From a virus, in IMG/VR virus record IMGVR_UViG_3300027759_000067, positions 1 through 64,000 of that record: 64,000 nt of DNA; one strand, written 5' to 3'. This document shows positions 1 through 9,366 of this stretch, one piece after another. The position numbers were made by a program, and so were the translations under genes. Each line of letters starts with the position of its first letter. The first letter of the stretch is position 1. Below the pieces are notes generated by a model. The model was not told the origin of the DNA. It saw only the letters and a list, made by a program, of their open reading frames with translations, and searched no databases.

Positions 1-373
1 TCGCAGGTGCTGCTACAACTACTACAATCGGATCACTATCTGGATCTACTAAAATTCAAAGTACAACTGTTTCCACTAGTACTACTACAGGTGCATTACA
101 AGTTGTAGGTGGCGTTGGAATTGGTGGAAATATCTATGTCGGCGGCAACCAGGTTGTTTTAGGAGATATTGAAATACGTGGTGGTGATATTACCACTGAT
201 CAAACTACATTTAATTTAGTAAACACCAATGCTACTACTGTTAATATCGCAGGTGCTGCTACAACTACTACAATCGGATCACTATCTGGATCTACTAAAA
301 TTCAAAGTACAACTGTTTCCACTAGTACTACTACAGGTGCATTACAAGTTGTAGGTGGCGTTGGAATTGGTGG
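1..373 (+). repeat. Exact 127-bp direct repeat in the fibre gene
   Basis: Bases 1-127 recur exactly at 247-373, a period of 246 bp or 82 codons, so the reading frame is kept. A diverged copy of the part around 187-255 appears again near 1534-1605. The first copy may extend beyond the window. Confidence 0.9.
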
Positions 374-2432
374 CGCATTATATGTTAGTAGTATTGGATA
401 TGTTAATAATGCTGTAATTGTAACAACAGCAACATTATCATCACAGAGTGTGGTAGCAATTACTGCAGGAACAGATACCGCAGTTTCAACATCTACTGGG
501 TCAATTCTTATATGGAACACAAGTACTTTACAAAGTATAACAAACAGAGGGTCCTCAACTACTAATATAATATCTATTACAAATATTACTGCTGCTTCAA
601 GTACAATTACTGGTGCATTAAGAGTGTCAGGTGGAGTTGGCATCGGTGGTAGATTGTATGTAGGTGATAGACTTACAATAAGTAGCACACTAATAGCCGC
701 GTCAACAATTACTGGAGCACTTGTTGTTTCAGGCGGAGTTGGCATTGGTGGTAATTTATATGTTGGTGGAAATATTATTGGAGTAATTACTACTGCTACA
801 AATATTTCTGGTGGTGCTGCTGGACAAATACATTACCAATCTGCTACTGGAATTACTGGGTTTTCTAATGCAGGAACTGCAGGACAATTATTAATTAGTC
901 AAGGTACATCGGCTCCACTGTTTGTTAATACAACTTCATTTACAATTGGGTATTCAGCAAATGTAGCAGGAGGCGATACTGGTTCGTTGTTATATCAAAG
1001 TTCGCCTAGTACTACTAATTTTATTGGAATAGGTTCAGCAGGATCATTCTTAAGAAGCAATGGAACAACAGCTACTTTTGTTACTACTGCATCTATGTAT
1101 GTAGGAGCAGCAGTTACTGCTACCAATGTAGTAGGTGGTGCTGTTGGATCAATGATTTATCAAAGTGCGCCTGGCACAACTACAATGTTACCAATTGGAA
1201 CTGGCGGATATCTATTAACTTCTAATGGATCTGCACCAGAATGGACGGCATTAAGTGGATTATCTGCAGGAACTGCAACCAATGTTGCTATAACAAATGA
1301 AGTTAGTAGTGCCAATGTACACTATATTGCTTTCATGAATACAACCACTGGCGATAGTGGTGTTAGAACATCAGGTCCAACAAAATTAACATATGTACCA
1401 AATACTGGTGATTTAGGAGTTGGCGGTTCAATAAGAATTGCAAGTAATACTGCTGCTTCAAGTACAATTACAGGTGCATTACAAGTAGTTGGCGGAGTTG
1501 GCATAGGTGGAAATATCTATGTAGGTGGTGACATTACCACAAATCAAACTACATTTAATTTAGTAAACACTAATGCTACTACTGTTAATATTGCAGGCGC
1601 AGGAACAACTGTTAGTATTGGTGCTTCTACAGGCAATACAAATGTTAAAAATAATTTAATTGTAACAGGCAATTTAACTGTACAAGGAACAACTACCATT
1701 GTTGATAGCACAGTAACTAACATAGTTGATCCTATTATTACATTAGGAGGATTAGCTAACAATGCTCCTTATGTTGTAGCAGATTCTAAAGATAAAGGTA
1801 TTGCTTTTAAATATTGGGGTGCAAGCACTTCTAAAGTTGGATTTTTTGGTTATAATGAAAGTACAGGTGCGTTTACTTATCTACTAGATGCAAGCATTAC
1901 CAACGAAATAGTTAGTGGTACAACCGGAGCAATAGAAGTAAACTTATACGGTGGAACATTGAACTCACTAGTATATCAAAGTGCTCCTAATGTAACATCA
2001 TTCCTTGCTAATGCATCTACCTCAGGATATGTATTATCTTCCATTGCTGGATCTGTTCCATCTTGGGCTTCGTTAAGTTCATTAGGAGCAGGAAGTGCAA
2101 CTACCGCTACACATTTAGCATCAGGCACAGCTGGACAAGTTCCATATCAAACTTCTCCAGGTCAAACTAGTTTCTTTGGTCCCGGTACTACAGGTAATAT
2201 TTTAGTAAGTAACGGAACTAGCGCTCCTGCATACCAAAATACATTAACGTTAGCTGGTACTACTGCTGCAACAAATACCACAACAGGGGCATTGCAAGTT
2301 AAAGGCGGAGTTGGTGTGGGCGGAAACATTTATTCTGGTAATAGAATTGGCTGGACGTCAGCTACAAATGTTAGTGCTGTATATCAATATTACAATGCTG
2401 CTACAAATAGTTTAGATACGGTATTTGGTTAA
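1..2432 (+). CDS. Giant repetitive tail-fibre/virion protein, 5' end outside window
   Basis: The frame is open from the left edge (first full codon at base 3) to the TAA at 2430-2432, so this is the C-terminal 809 residues of a longer protein. It is very rich in Gly, Ala, Thr and Ser. It repeats two modules: one like TGALQVVGGVGIGGNIYVGG and one like GTAGQVPYQTSPGQTSFFGPG. Both are typical of long fibre proteins of aquatic T4-like phages. The GTG at 450 is only an internal codon, since the reading frame runs through it. It is followed at once by a second small virion gene and a collagen-like fibre gene, which supports a host-recognition fibre role. Fibre identity is inferred from repeat style and context. 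Confidence 0.75.
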   Translation, partial: AGAATTTTIGSLSGSTKIQSTTVSTSTTTGALQVVGGVGIGGNIYVGGNQVVLGDIEIRGGDITTDQTTFNLVNTNATTVNIAGAATTTTIGSLSGSTKIQSTTVSTSTTTGALQVVGGVGIGGALYVSSIGYVNNAVIVTTATLSSQSVVAITAGTDTAVSTSTGSILIWNTSTLQSITNRGSSTTNIISITNITAASSTITGALRVSGGVGIGGRLYVGDRLTISSTLIAASTITGALVVSGGVGIGGNLYVGGNIIGVITTATNISGGAAGQIHYQSATGITGFSNAGTAGQLLISQGTSAPLFVNTTSFTIGYSANVAGGDTGSLLYQSSPSTTNFIGIGSAGSFLRSNGTTATFVTTASMYVGAAVTATNVVGGAVGSMIYQSAPGTTTMLPIGTGGYLLTSNGSAPEWTALSGLSAGTATNVAITNEVSSANVHYIAFMNTTTGDSGVRTSGPTKLTYVPNTGDLGVGGSIRIASNTAASSTITGALQVVGGVGIGGNIYVGGDITTNQTTFNLVNTNATTVNIAGAGTTVSIGASTGNTNVKNNLIVTGNLTVQGTTTIVDSTVTNIVDPIITLGGLANNAPYVVADSKDKGIAFKYWGASTSKVGFFGYNESTGAFTYLLDASITNEIVSGTTGAIEVNLYGGTLNSLVYQSAPNVTSFLANASTSGYVLSSIAGSVPSWASLSSLGAGSATTATHLASGTAGQVPYQTSPGQTSFFGPGTTGNILVSNGTSAPAYQNTLTLAGTTAATNTTTGALQVKGGVGVGGNIYSGNRIGWTSATNVSAVYQYYNAATNSLDTVFG

Positions 2433-2433
2433 T

Positions 2434-2655
2434 ATGCCTATACTAGCATCACGTTTAACCTCAACAGGTACACTGTTTATCAGTGGAGAATTTAACGAGG
2501 TTGCTCAATCAAGCATTAAACTTACTACTACATCATATTATGCTGCTATGTTTGATGAAGTTTCTATATACGGCAGCAGCGTGGCTAAACGTGAAACAAG
2601 TACAGGAACATTTTTGGTATCTAACGGCTTTGATGAAGTAAATAAGCCAGTATAA
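2434..2655 (+). CDS. Small conserved virion protein between fibre genes
   Basis: A 73-residue protein whose ATG lies one base after the stop of the upstream fibre gene, so the two are probably translationally coupled. An in-frame TTG at 2425 is less likely. It has an internal two-copy motif: GTLFISGEFNEV near residue 12 and GTFLVSNGFDEV near residue 59. No catalytic motif is visible. Its place between two fibre genes suggests a fibre or head-fibre component, but the function is unknown. Confidence 0.6.
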   Translation: MPILASRLTSTGTLFISGEFNEVAQSSIKLTTTSYYAAMFDEVSIYGSSVAKRETSTGTFLVSNGFDEVNKPV

Positions 2656-2663
2656 CAATTAGG

Positions 2664-2669
2664 TAAATA
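2664..2669 (+). promoter_or_regulatory. Late promoter box TAAATA
   Basis: GGTAAATA matches the T4-type late promoter core (TATAAATA). The ATG of the collagen-like fibre gene lies 8 nt after the box. Confidence 0.55.
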
Positions 2670-2676
2670 TTAGACT

Positions 2677-5250
2677 ATGGCACAACTCTTATCTGGAACA
2701 AGAATATACGGAACTGGTACAGTAGATACCCGTCTAATAATTAGTGGAGGTACCAACTCTAGTTCAACTGCAACAGGCGCATTAAATGTTGTAGGTGGAA
2801 TTGGAGTTGGAGGTAATATTCACTTTGGCGGTAATTTATATCAAAATGGTAGTTTATTTGTATCAGGTGCTCAAGGTACTGCTGGTAGTCAAGGTACGCA
2901 AGGTGCTAACGGTGTTCAAGGTATAACCGGTACTGGTAGTCAGGGCACTACAGGTAGTCAAGGCACTACGGGTAGTCAGGGTATAACTGGTAGTCAAGGT
3001 ACTAATGGTGCTCAAGGTACTACAGGCAGTCAAGGTACTACAGGCAGTCAAGGTGCTCAAGGAGCAAATGGTGCTCAGGGAACATTAGGTACACAAGGTA
3101 CATTAGGTACACAAGGTGCTCAAGGCCCACAGGGCATTCAAGGTACACAAGGTGCTCAGGGTATTACAGGTGGTCAAGGTACGCAAGGTGCTCAGGGTAT
3201 TACAGGTGGTCAAGGTACGCAAGGTGCTCAAGGATATCAAGGTGTTCAAGGACAAGCAGGTAATGTTCAAGGAGCAAATGGTAGTCAAGGCACCCAAGGA
3301 GCAAATGGTAGTCAAGGCACCCAAGGAACCCAGGGGCCACAGGGTATTCAAGGTAACTTTGGTACTCAAGGTACCGCAGGTGCTCAAGGTACATTAGGTA
3401 CACAAGGTACATTAGGTGCTCAAGGTACTACAGGTAGTCAGGGAACTCAAGGAGCAAATGGTGCTCAGGGAACTCAAGGAGCAAATGGTGCTCAGGGAAC
3501 TCAAGGTACATTAGGTACACAAGGCACACAAGGTGTACAAGGAAATAACGGAGTAGGATATGATGGTGTAACATCTACAACATCTGCTACACCAGCTGCT
3601 ACTGGAACAATTACATTGACTACTAATAAGCAAGGTGCATTTGTTACAGGTAGTCGAGTACGTGCGGTTAATAATGTATCAAATTTCTTTGAAGGCACTG
3701 TGACCATTACTGCTGGAACAACTTTTGCCATAGCTGCTGATTATAATGTAGGTACAACCACTGCTGCTAGTTGGACAATCACTGACGCTGGTGCTCGAGG
3801 TACTCAAGGTACACAGGGTGCTAATGGAAGTCAAGGAACTCAAGGAACTCAAGGAACCCAGGGGCCACAGGGTATTCAAGGTAACTTTGGTACTCAAGGT
3901 AACTTTGGTACTCAAGGTACATTAGGTACACAAGGTACATTAGGTGCTCAAGGTACTACAGGTAGTCAGGGAACTCAAGGAGCAAATGGTGCTCAGGGAA
4001 CTCAAGGCACCCAAGGAACCCAGGGGCCACAAGGTATTCAAGGTACATTAGGTACACAAGGTACACAAGGTATTCAAGGAAGTAATGGAGTAGGATATGA
4101 TGGAGTAACATCTACAACATCTGCTACACCAGCTGCTACTGGAACAATTACATTGACTACTAATAAGCAAGGTGCATTTGTTACAGGTAGTCGAGTACGT
4201 GCGGTTAATAGTGTAGCTAATTTCTTTGAAGGCACTGTGACCATTACTGGCAGCACAAGTTTTGCCATAGCTGCTGATTATAATGTAGGTACAAATTTTG
4301 CTACTTCGTGGACAATCACTGCCGCTGGTGCTCGCGGTGCTCAAGGTACTAATGGTAGTCAAGGTACCTTGGGTGCTCAAGGTACTAATGGTAGTCAAGG
4401 TACTTTGGGTGCTCAAGGTACTTTGGGTGCTCAAGGCACAGCTGGCACTGGTCTAAGTGCAGGCACGGCACAACAAGTTATCTTTAAAGATGCTTCAAAT
4501 GTAATAGCCGGTGATGCTAACTTATTATGGGCATTAAATGGCGTTGCTGCTGGAACAAAAACATTGTATATCGGCGGACCAGCAGGTACTAATAACTATG
4601 GTACATTTGCTAAATCACATAATTTTGCTACAAATAGCTCAATATTTGATTCAACAACTGGTGATAGATTAGATTTTGCTGTACAAGGCTCATCTAGGAT
4701 GTACTTGACCAGAGATGAGTTTGCTGTTCAAGCGCAAGGTGTAATACGAGCATCAGGGTTTGGCGGCAACACCGCGGCAGGACTACTGCGTTTTGGAGCC
4801 ACAGGTAGTGCAACTTATTTGGCCTATGATGCTGCCAATGTCAGCACCCTCGGCGTAGGATTTTTCTTTGCAGGTGGAGATGTAATTGTAGGAAACAGTA
4901 GAAATCTCAATGTAACTGGAGATATTGTTGCTCACTTTTCTTCTGATCAACGATTAAAAACCAACATTGAATTAATTACTGACGCTGTTAATAAAGTAGG
5001 TAAACTTGACGGGGTTACTTATAATTGGAATGAATTAGCCAACCAAATTGATAATAACAAAAAAACTAATGTAAGAGAATCTGGCCTGATTGCTCAACAA
5101 GTAGAAGCAGTATTACCAGAAGTAGTAGCCACAAGAGAAAATGGATATATGGCTGTTAAATATGAAAAAGTTGTTCCATTATTAGTTGAAGCTATCAAAG
5201 AACTTACCGGTCGGGTTGAAAAACTTGAAAAACAAGTAAAATTACTATAG
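2677..5250 (+). CDS. Collagen-like tail fibre with C-terminal S74 intramolecular chaperone
   Basis: An 857-residue fibre. Residues about 1-60 resemble the N-terminal repeat of the upstream fibre. They are followed by long collagen-like Gly-X-Gln triplets (GTQGTQGANG type) in three blocks. Two near-identical globular modules start at GYDGVTSTTS and end at the next collagen block. The C-terminus has the peptidase S74/endosialidase chaperone signature: SSDQRLKTNIE, GVTYNWNE, SGLIAQQVEAVLPE, YEKVVPLLVEAIKEL, then a short coiled coil. Known S74 domains trimerise the fibre and release themselves by self-cleavage; the Ser of SSDQR is present. The ATG at 2677 is the first start after the late box. 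Role: a trimeric receptor-binding or side fibre. Confidence 0.88.
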   Translation: MAQLLSGTRIYGTGTVDTRLIISGGTNSSSTATGALNVVGGIGVGGNIHFGGNLYQNGSLFVSGAQGTAGSQGTQGANGVQGITGTGSQGTTGSQGTTGSQGITGSQGTNGAQGTTGSQGTTGSQGAQGANGAQGTLGTQGTLGTQGAQGPQGIQGTQGAQGITGGQGTQGAQGITGGQGTQGAQGYQGVQGQAGNVQGANGSQGTQGANGSQGTQGTQGPQGIQGNFGTQGTAGAQGTLGTQGTLGAQGTTGSQGTQGANGAQGTQGANGAQGTQGTLGTQGTQGVQGNNGVGYDGVTSTTSATPAATGTITLTTNKQGAFVTGSRVRAVNNVSNFFEGTVTITAGTTFAIAADYNVGTTTAASWTITDAGARGTQGTQGANGSQGTQGTQGTQGPQGIQGNFGTQGNFGTQGTLGTQGTLGAQGTTGSQGTQGANGAQGTQGTQGTQGPQGIQGTLGTQGTQGIQGSNGVGYDGVTSTTSATPAATGTITLTTNKQGAFVTGSRVRAVNSVANFFEGTVTITGSTSFAIAADYNVGTNFATSWTITAAGARGAQGTNGSQGTLGAQGTNGSQGTLGAQGTLGAQGTAGTGLSAGTAQQVIFKDASNVIAGDANLLWALNGVAAGTKTLYIGGPAGTNNYGTFAKSHNFATNSSIFDSTTGDRLDFAVQGSSRMYLTRDEFAVQAQGVIRASGFGGNTAAGLLRFGATGSATYLAYDAANVSTLGVGFFFAGGDVIVGNSRNLNVTGDIVAHFSSDQRLKTNIELITDAVNKVGKLDGVTYNWNELANQIDNNKKTNVRESGLIAQQVEAVLPEVVATRENGYMAVKYEKVVPLLVEAIKELTGRVEKLEKQVKLL
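3568..4210 (+). repeat. Exact 106-bp duplicated globular module in the collagen-like fibre
   Basis: Bases 3568-3673 are identical to 4105-4210 (offset 537 bp). The wider modules (about 3541-3795 and 4078-4335) are nearly identical. Exact identity at third codon positions suggests recent duplication or gene conversion. Confidence 0.9.
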
Positions 5251-5297
5251 GAATTTAAAAACAGATCAGTTATAATTAACAGAGTATATTATACTAA

Positions 5298-5303
5298 TAA
5301 ATA
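5298..5303 (+). promoter_or_regulatory. Late promoter box TAAATA inside an inverted repeat
   Basis: TAAATA lies 12 nt before the ATG of the GH130-like gene. It is enclosed by a perfect 7-bp inverted repeat, AACAGAG at 5278-5284 and CTCTGTT at 5308-5314, whose right arm touches the start codon. Confidence 0.5.
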
Positions 5304-5314
5304 AAAGCTCTGTT

Positions 5315-6295
5315 ATGACAAATCTTGCAAAATTCGCTTTAGAAAAAGGTGGAAGTATCCACCCACTTATTATTCCATCAATGCTTACCAATGGTACAGG
5401 ATTGATGAACCCCTCCATCTTACTTGACAATGGTAAAATAATAGTTAATATTCGACATGTTAACTATACATTTTTTCATTCTGAAAAGAAACTATTTCAA
5501 CATCCTTGGGGACCACTTACATATCTGCATCCTGAAAACGATATTCATCTTAGGACAGACAATTATTATTGTGAACTCAATGATAAATTTGAAATTACAC
5601 GTTATAATAAAGTAGACACATCAGCGTTTGATAACTATGAACCAATGTGGGACTTTGTAGGTCTCGAAGATGCAAGACTAATGCGTTGGGATGGAAAATT
5701 ATATATTTCAGGTGTACGTAGAGATACAACTACAAATGGTCAAGGACGTATGGAACTTTCTGAAATTGTAGTCACCAACGATGCAGTTAAAGAAATATCT
5801 AGATTTAGAATTCCACCTCCTAAAGATTTAAATTCTTATTGCGAAAAGAACTGGATGCCGGTTTTAGATATGCCCTATCATTACGTAAAATGGACAAATC
5901 CAACAGAGTTAGTAAGTGTTGATCCAATCAATAAAACTTCTAAGACAGAATATCTAAGTGGATCAATCTCATTGCCGAGAGATATACGAGGCGGCACACA
6001 AGTAATGGAATTTGACGGACATTATATAGCATTAACTCACGAAGTAGATTTATTTCAAAGTGAAGCTGGTCGTAAGGATGCTGTCTATAGACATAGGTTT
6101 ATTGTTTGGGATAAAAATTGGAATATAGTAAAACATACTTCTGATTTTTCTATTATGGACGCTCACGTTGAATTTGCTGTAGGTATTTGTAAATTACAAG
6201 ATGACATATTAATTACTTTTGGTTTTCAAGATAATGCTGCGTATTTGTTAAAAATTCCAGCTACAGTACTGGCTGATTTTATAAATTCTAACTGA
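5315..6295 (+). CDS. GH130/GH43-like five-bladed beta-propeller glycan enzyme
   Basis: A 326-residue protein with the layout of glycoside hydrolase/phosphorylase family 130. It has NPSILLDNGKI and IRHVNYTF near the start, then GLEDARLMRWDGKLYISGVR near residues 117-136 with the Glu-Asp expected at the active site. EKNWMPV lies near residue 181 and RGGTQV near 223. Family members act on beta-mannosyl or related glycosidic bonds; the substrate here is unknown. It heads a cassette with a double methyltransferase and a glycosyltransferase. The likely role is in making or altering a surface glycan, of the host or of the virion. No signal peptide is seen, so it acts in the cytoplasm. Confidence 0.65.
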   Translation: MTNLAKFALEKGGSIHPLIIPSMLTNGTGLMNPSILLDNGKIIVNIRHVNYTFFHSEKKLFQHPWGPLTYLHPENDIHLRTDNYYCELNDKFEITRYNKVDTSAFDNYEPMWDFVGLEDARLMRWDGKLYISGVRRDTTTNGQGRMELSEIVVTNDAVKEISRFRIPPPKDLNSYCEKNWMPVLDMPYHYVKWTNPTELVSVDPINKTSKTEYLSGSISLPRDIRGGTQVMEFDGHYIALTHEVDLFQSEAGRKDAVYRHRFIVWDKNWNIVKHTSDFSIMDAHVEFAVGICKLQDDILITFGFQDNAAYLLKIPATVLADFINSN

Positions 6296-6302
6296 GTAAT
6301 GT

Positions 6303-8147
6303 ATGAATAGAACAGACATAATAAATTATTATATTGAAAAAACAAATGCTAAATCTTATTTAGAAATTGGAATTTCTGGTGGTGAAAATTTTGCCAAAAT
6401 TATTTGTAATAATAAAGTTGGAGTAGATCCAAGTCCAACTTCTCCTGCAACTATACATTTAACTTCCGATGATTTCTTTATTGAAAATAAAAATTCATTT
6501 GATGTAATTTTTATTGATGGGTTACATCATGCTGATCAAGTTGAAAAAGATATCTTAAATTCTTTAAACGTACTAAATGATGGCGGTGTAATTGTATGTC
6601 ATGATATGAAACCAGAAACAGAAAATGCTCAAATTATTCCATATCGTGGCGGCGAATGGAATGGCAATTGCTGGCGTGCATTTGTTAGTCTAAGACAAAC
6701 TCGCTCGGATTTAGAAATGTTTACCATTGACTGCGACCAAGGTGTATCGGTTATTACTCAAGGTAAACAAGACTTACTAAAAATTAATGGAGAAATAAAT
6801 TATGAAAATTTCTCAAAGAATAAAACAGAATGGCTAAATTTAATATCAGTGGATAAATTTAGTGAACGTATGAATATAAAAATGGATAACAATAACCTTA
6901 CACTTCTAATTAACAAATTTATATTAGACCCAGCAAATCCAGAAAATAACTTTGCACTGGCTATATATTACAATTATATAGGACAAACAGCATCTGCTGT
7001 ATCTTATTATATAAGAACAGCAGAAAGAACAGATAGCGATCTTTTGAAATACGAGTGTTTAATTAGAGCTGCTAGGTGCTTTGAATCTCAAGGAACAAGA
7101 GCATTTTCTGTAAAAGGATTGTTGCAACACGCTATATCGTTAATTCCTACTCGACCAGAAGCATATTATTTTTTAAGCAGAATACATGAAACATCCAAAG
7201 GCGATGGAGATATGTTTTCGTGTTATATGTTATCATCTATTGGATTGGGTGTTTGTGATTTTGATCCTCCTAGTTTAAGAACAGATGTTGGGTATCCAGG
7301 AAAATATGGATTACTATTTGAAAAAGCTGTTAGCAGTTGGTGGTGCGGATTATGTGATGAATCTAAGAATTTATTTAAAGATTTATTAAACAACTACGAG
7401 CTTGATGATACACATAGACAAGCTGTAATTAAAAATCTTAAATTTTTTAATATAACACATACAAAAGAATTAACATTATTCAATAAAGAAAAACATCAGC
7501 AATTAAGAGTAAAGTTTGCTGATTCAGATAAAATAGAAAAGAACTATGCTGAATCTTATCAAGATATGTTTGTATTGACTATGTTAAATGGAAAAAGAAA
7601 TGGTACATATTTAGAAATAGGTGCAGCAAATCCATTCTATGGAAATAATACAGCATTGTTAGAACAGAATTATAATTGGAAAGGTGTATCTTTGGATATT
7701 GAACAGCAGTTTGTTGATGCATTTTCAAAAGAAAGAAAGAATCCATGTTTGTTAAAAGATGCTACATTGATAAACTATGACAGATTTTTAACTGGGTTAG
7801 ATTTCCCTACTGATATAGATTATCTCCAATTAGATTGCGATCCACCTGACGTTACATATAAAATATTATTATCTATACCTTTTGAAAAATATAGATTTGC
7901 TACTATAACTTATGAACACGATTACTACTGTGATGAATCAAAGAGCTTTAGAGAAAAATCAAGAAAGTATTTAGAATCATTTGGATACATTATGGTTGCA
8001 GGAGATATTGCACCAGACGACTGGCGTAATTACGAAGATTGGTGGATACATCCAGACTTAGTAAGCAAAACTATTTTAAATCAGATGTTAAACACCGATG
8101 CAGCCACTAAAAAAGCCGAAGAATATATGTTAATGGAGAAAAAATGA
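6303..8147 (+). CDS. Two-methyltransferase fusion with central TPR-like region (MTase_24 + FkbM)
   Basis: A 614-residue multidomain protein. Residues about 1-170 form a class I SAM methyltransferase of the Methyltransf_24 kind (SYLEIGISGGENFAK, then FDVIFIDGLHHADQV and GGVIVCHDM). Residues about 205-400 look helical and TPR-like (FALAIYYNYIGQTASA, PTRPEAYYFLSRIHE). Residues about 430-590 resemble FkbM methyltransferases (GTYLEIGAANPFYGNN, WKGVSLDIE, YLQLDCDPPD). FkbM enzymes O-methylate sugars or peptides. It starts 7 nt after the GH130-like gene and overlaps the next gene by 4 bp, so the three genes probably work together on a glycan. The exact substrate is unknown. Confidence 0.65.
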   Translation: MNRTDIINYYIEKTNAKSYLEIGISGGENFAKIICNNKVGVDPSPTSPATIHLTSDDFFIENKNSFDVIFIDGLHHADQVEKDILNSLNVLNDGGVIVCHDMKPETENAQIIPYRGGEWNGNCWRAFVSLRQTRSDLEMFTIDCDQGVSVITQGKQDLLKINGEINYENFSKNKTEWLNLISVDKFSERMNIKMDNNNLTLLINKFILDPANPENNFALAIYYNYIGQTASAVSYYIRTAERTDSDLLKYECLIRAARCFESQGTRAFSVKGLLQHAISLIPTRPEAYYFLSRIHETSKGDGDMFSCYMLSSIGLGVCDFDPPSLRTDVGYPGKYGLLFEKAVSSWWCGLCDESKNLFKDLLNNYELDDTHRQAVIKNLKFFNITHTKELTLFNKEKHQQLRVKFADSDKIEKNYAESYQDMFVLTMLNGKRNGTYLEIGAANPFYGNNTALLEQNYNWKGVSLDIEQQFVDAFSKERKNPCLLKDATLINYDRFLTGLDFPTDIDYLQLDCDPPDVTYKILLSIPFEKYRFATITYEHDYYCDESKSFREKSRKYLESFGYIMVAGDIAPDDWRNYEDWWIHPDLVSKTILNQMLNTDAATKKAEEYMLMEKK

Positions 8148-8929
8148 ATAGTATACCAGTAATAGGAACTGCGGTAGTTAACAGCACATTTTGGGTATCT
8201 AGACTATTAATGAGTATAGATTACCCTGTTGATAACTTTGTTATTATCAATAATAATGGTAGAGGCGAACTAGATCACGAGTTAGATAATCTAAAAAAGA
8301 TGAATCACAAATTTGTTAAAAATATAGTAGTGTCTCATCTTCCTGCAAATATAGGATGTGGCGGCGCCTGGAATCTTATAATAAAATGTTATATGAATAG
8401 CCCTTATTGGGTTATGGTCAATGATGACGTAGCATTCGGTATTGGTATGTTAGAAGAAATGGCCACTTATGCCAACGAAGATCCTACTATAGGAATAATA
8501 CACGCTCACCCAGGCGATTTTAATGTAGGAAGTTGGGATTTATTTTTAATAAGAGATTTTATTATACAAGAATTTGGCCTCTTTGACGAAAACTTATATC
8601 CTGCATATTGTGAAGATGCTGATTATATAATGCGATTAATTCACAGACCTATTAGAAAATTAATGTCGTTGAATAAGACATATTATCATGGGTTTGGTGA
8701 ACGTGGAGAATATCTAGAACATGGAAAACAAACTCAAAAAACAGACCCGTCATTGATAGATAAGTTAGCAAGTGTTAATATTACTAATTTTGAGTATATG
8801 AATAAAAAATGGGGACCAGGATGGAGGGTTTGTGAACCAACAAAAGTACCATTTGAAAATGAAGAAAAACTCATATCACATACCACTTTTGATTTAGGAT
8901 TTGCCAGACAGAAGAATTTAGGATTTTAA
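8144..8929 (+). CDS. Family 2-like glycosyltransferase
   Basis: A 261-residue protein with GT-A fold hallmarks: an N-terminal beta strand with NNNGRGELD, NIGCGGAWNLIIK near residue 77, the acidic metal-binding motif VMVNDDV near residue 92, and YCEDADYIMRL near residue 159. These match GT2 enzymes that transfer a sugar from a nucleotide donor. Its ATG overlaps the stop of the methyltransferase fusion, implying coupled translation. Likely role: adding a sugar to a virion or host glycan. Confidence 0.7.
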   Translation: MNSIPVIGTAVVNSTFWVSRLLMSIDYPVDNFVIINNNGRGELDHELDNLKKMNHKFVKNIVVSHLPANIGCGGAWNLIIKCYMNSPYWVMVNDDVAFGIGMLEEMATYANEDPTIGIIHAHPGDFNVGSWDLFLIRDFIIQEFGLFDENLYPAYCEDADYIMRLIHRPIRKLMSLNKTYYHGFGERGEYLEHGKQTQKTDPSLIDKLASVNITNFEYMNKKWGPGWRVCEPTKVPFENEEKLISHTTFDLGFARQKNLGF

Positions 8930-9366
8930 AATAAATCCAATAATAATTCTAGTTTAGCTCTGATAATTTTATTATTAAAAGAGTTCTTTACTGCCCTATG
9001 TAAGGGTTTTGGCCATTGATCATAACTAGCCCAAGAATATCCATCGTGTTCTTCATTTAATGATGGAATAAATTCTCGATCAACTACTAGCACATAGGTA
9101 TTATACTGAAACTGTTGGTCGTTACTGATAAACAATTCTAAAGGAATTACTTTTTTTATAGTGGGCGTTTTGCCCACTTCTTCTTGTATTTCTCTGGTAA
9201 GAGCATCAAAGGGTGTACTATCAGATGGTTCTTTTTTACCACCGACTAATCCCCATGTACCTGCTGTTTTAGTCTGTGTTCTTGACAGTAATAAAAATCG
9301 TTTGGTATCTTTGGCAAGGAATAATCCACCACTACATATTACTTGATTTATAAAACTAGTCTCCAT
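8926..9366 (-). CDS. Nudix hydrolase
   Basis: A 146-residue protein with the Nudix helix (LTREIQEEVG near residues 66-75) preceded by WGLVGGKKEPSD. The spacing between the glycine loop and REIQEE departs by about one residue from the standard GX5EX7REUXEEXGU pattern, but the metal-binding REXXEE core is intact. Nudix enzymes hydrolyse nucleoside diphosphates linked to another group, such as oxidised nucleotides, NDP-sugars, NADH or capped RNA. The start overlaps the end of gp15 by 19 bp and the end overlaps the opposing glycosyltransferase gene by 4 bp. Substrate unknown. Confidence 0.8.
   Translation of the reverse strand: METSFINQVICSGGLFLAKDTKRFLLLSRTQTKTAGTWGLVGGKKEPSDSTPFDALTREIQEEVGKTPTIKKVIPLELFISNDQQFQYNTYVLVVDREFIPSLNEEHDGYSWASYDQWPKPLHRAVKNSFNNKIIRAKLELLLDLF

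Noticed and set aside
3100-4440. Minus-strand frames of Ser/Thr/Leu-rich repeats opposite the collagen-like fibre
   Set aside because: They mirror the repetitive Gly-Thr-Gln codons of the real gene and have no start signals.
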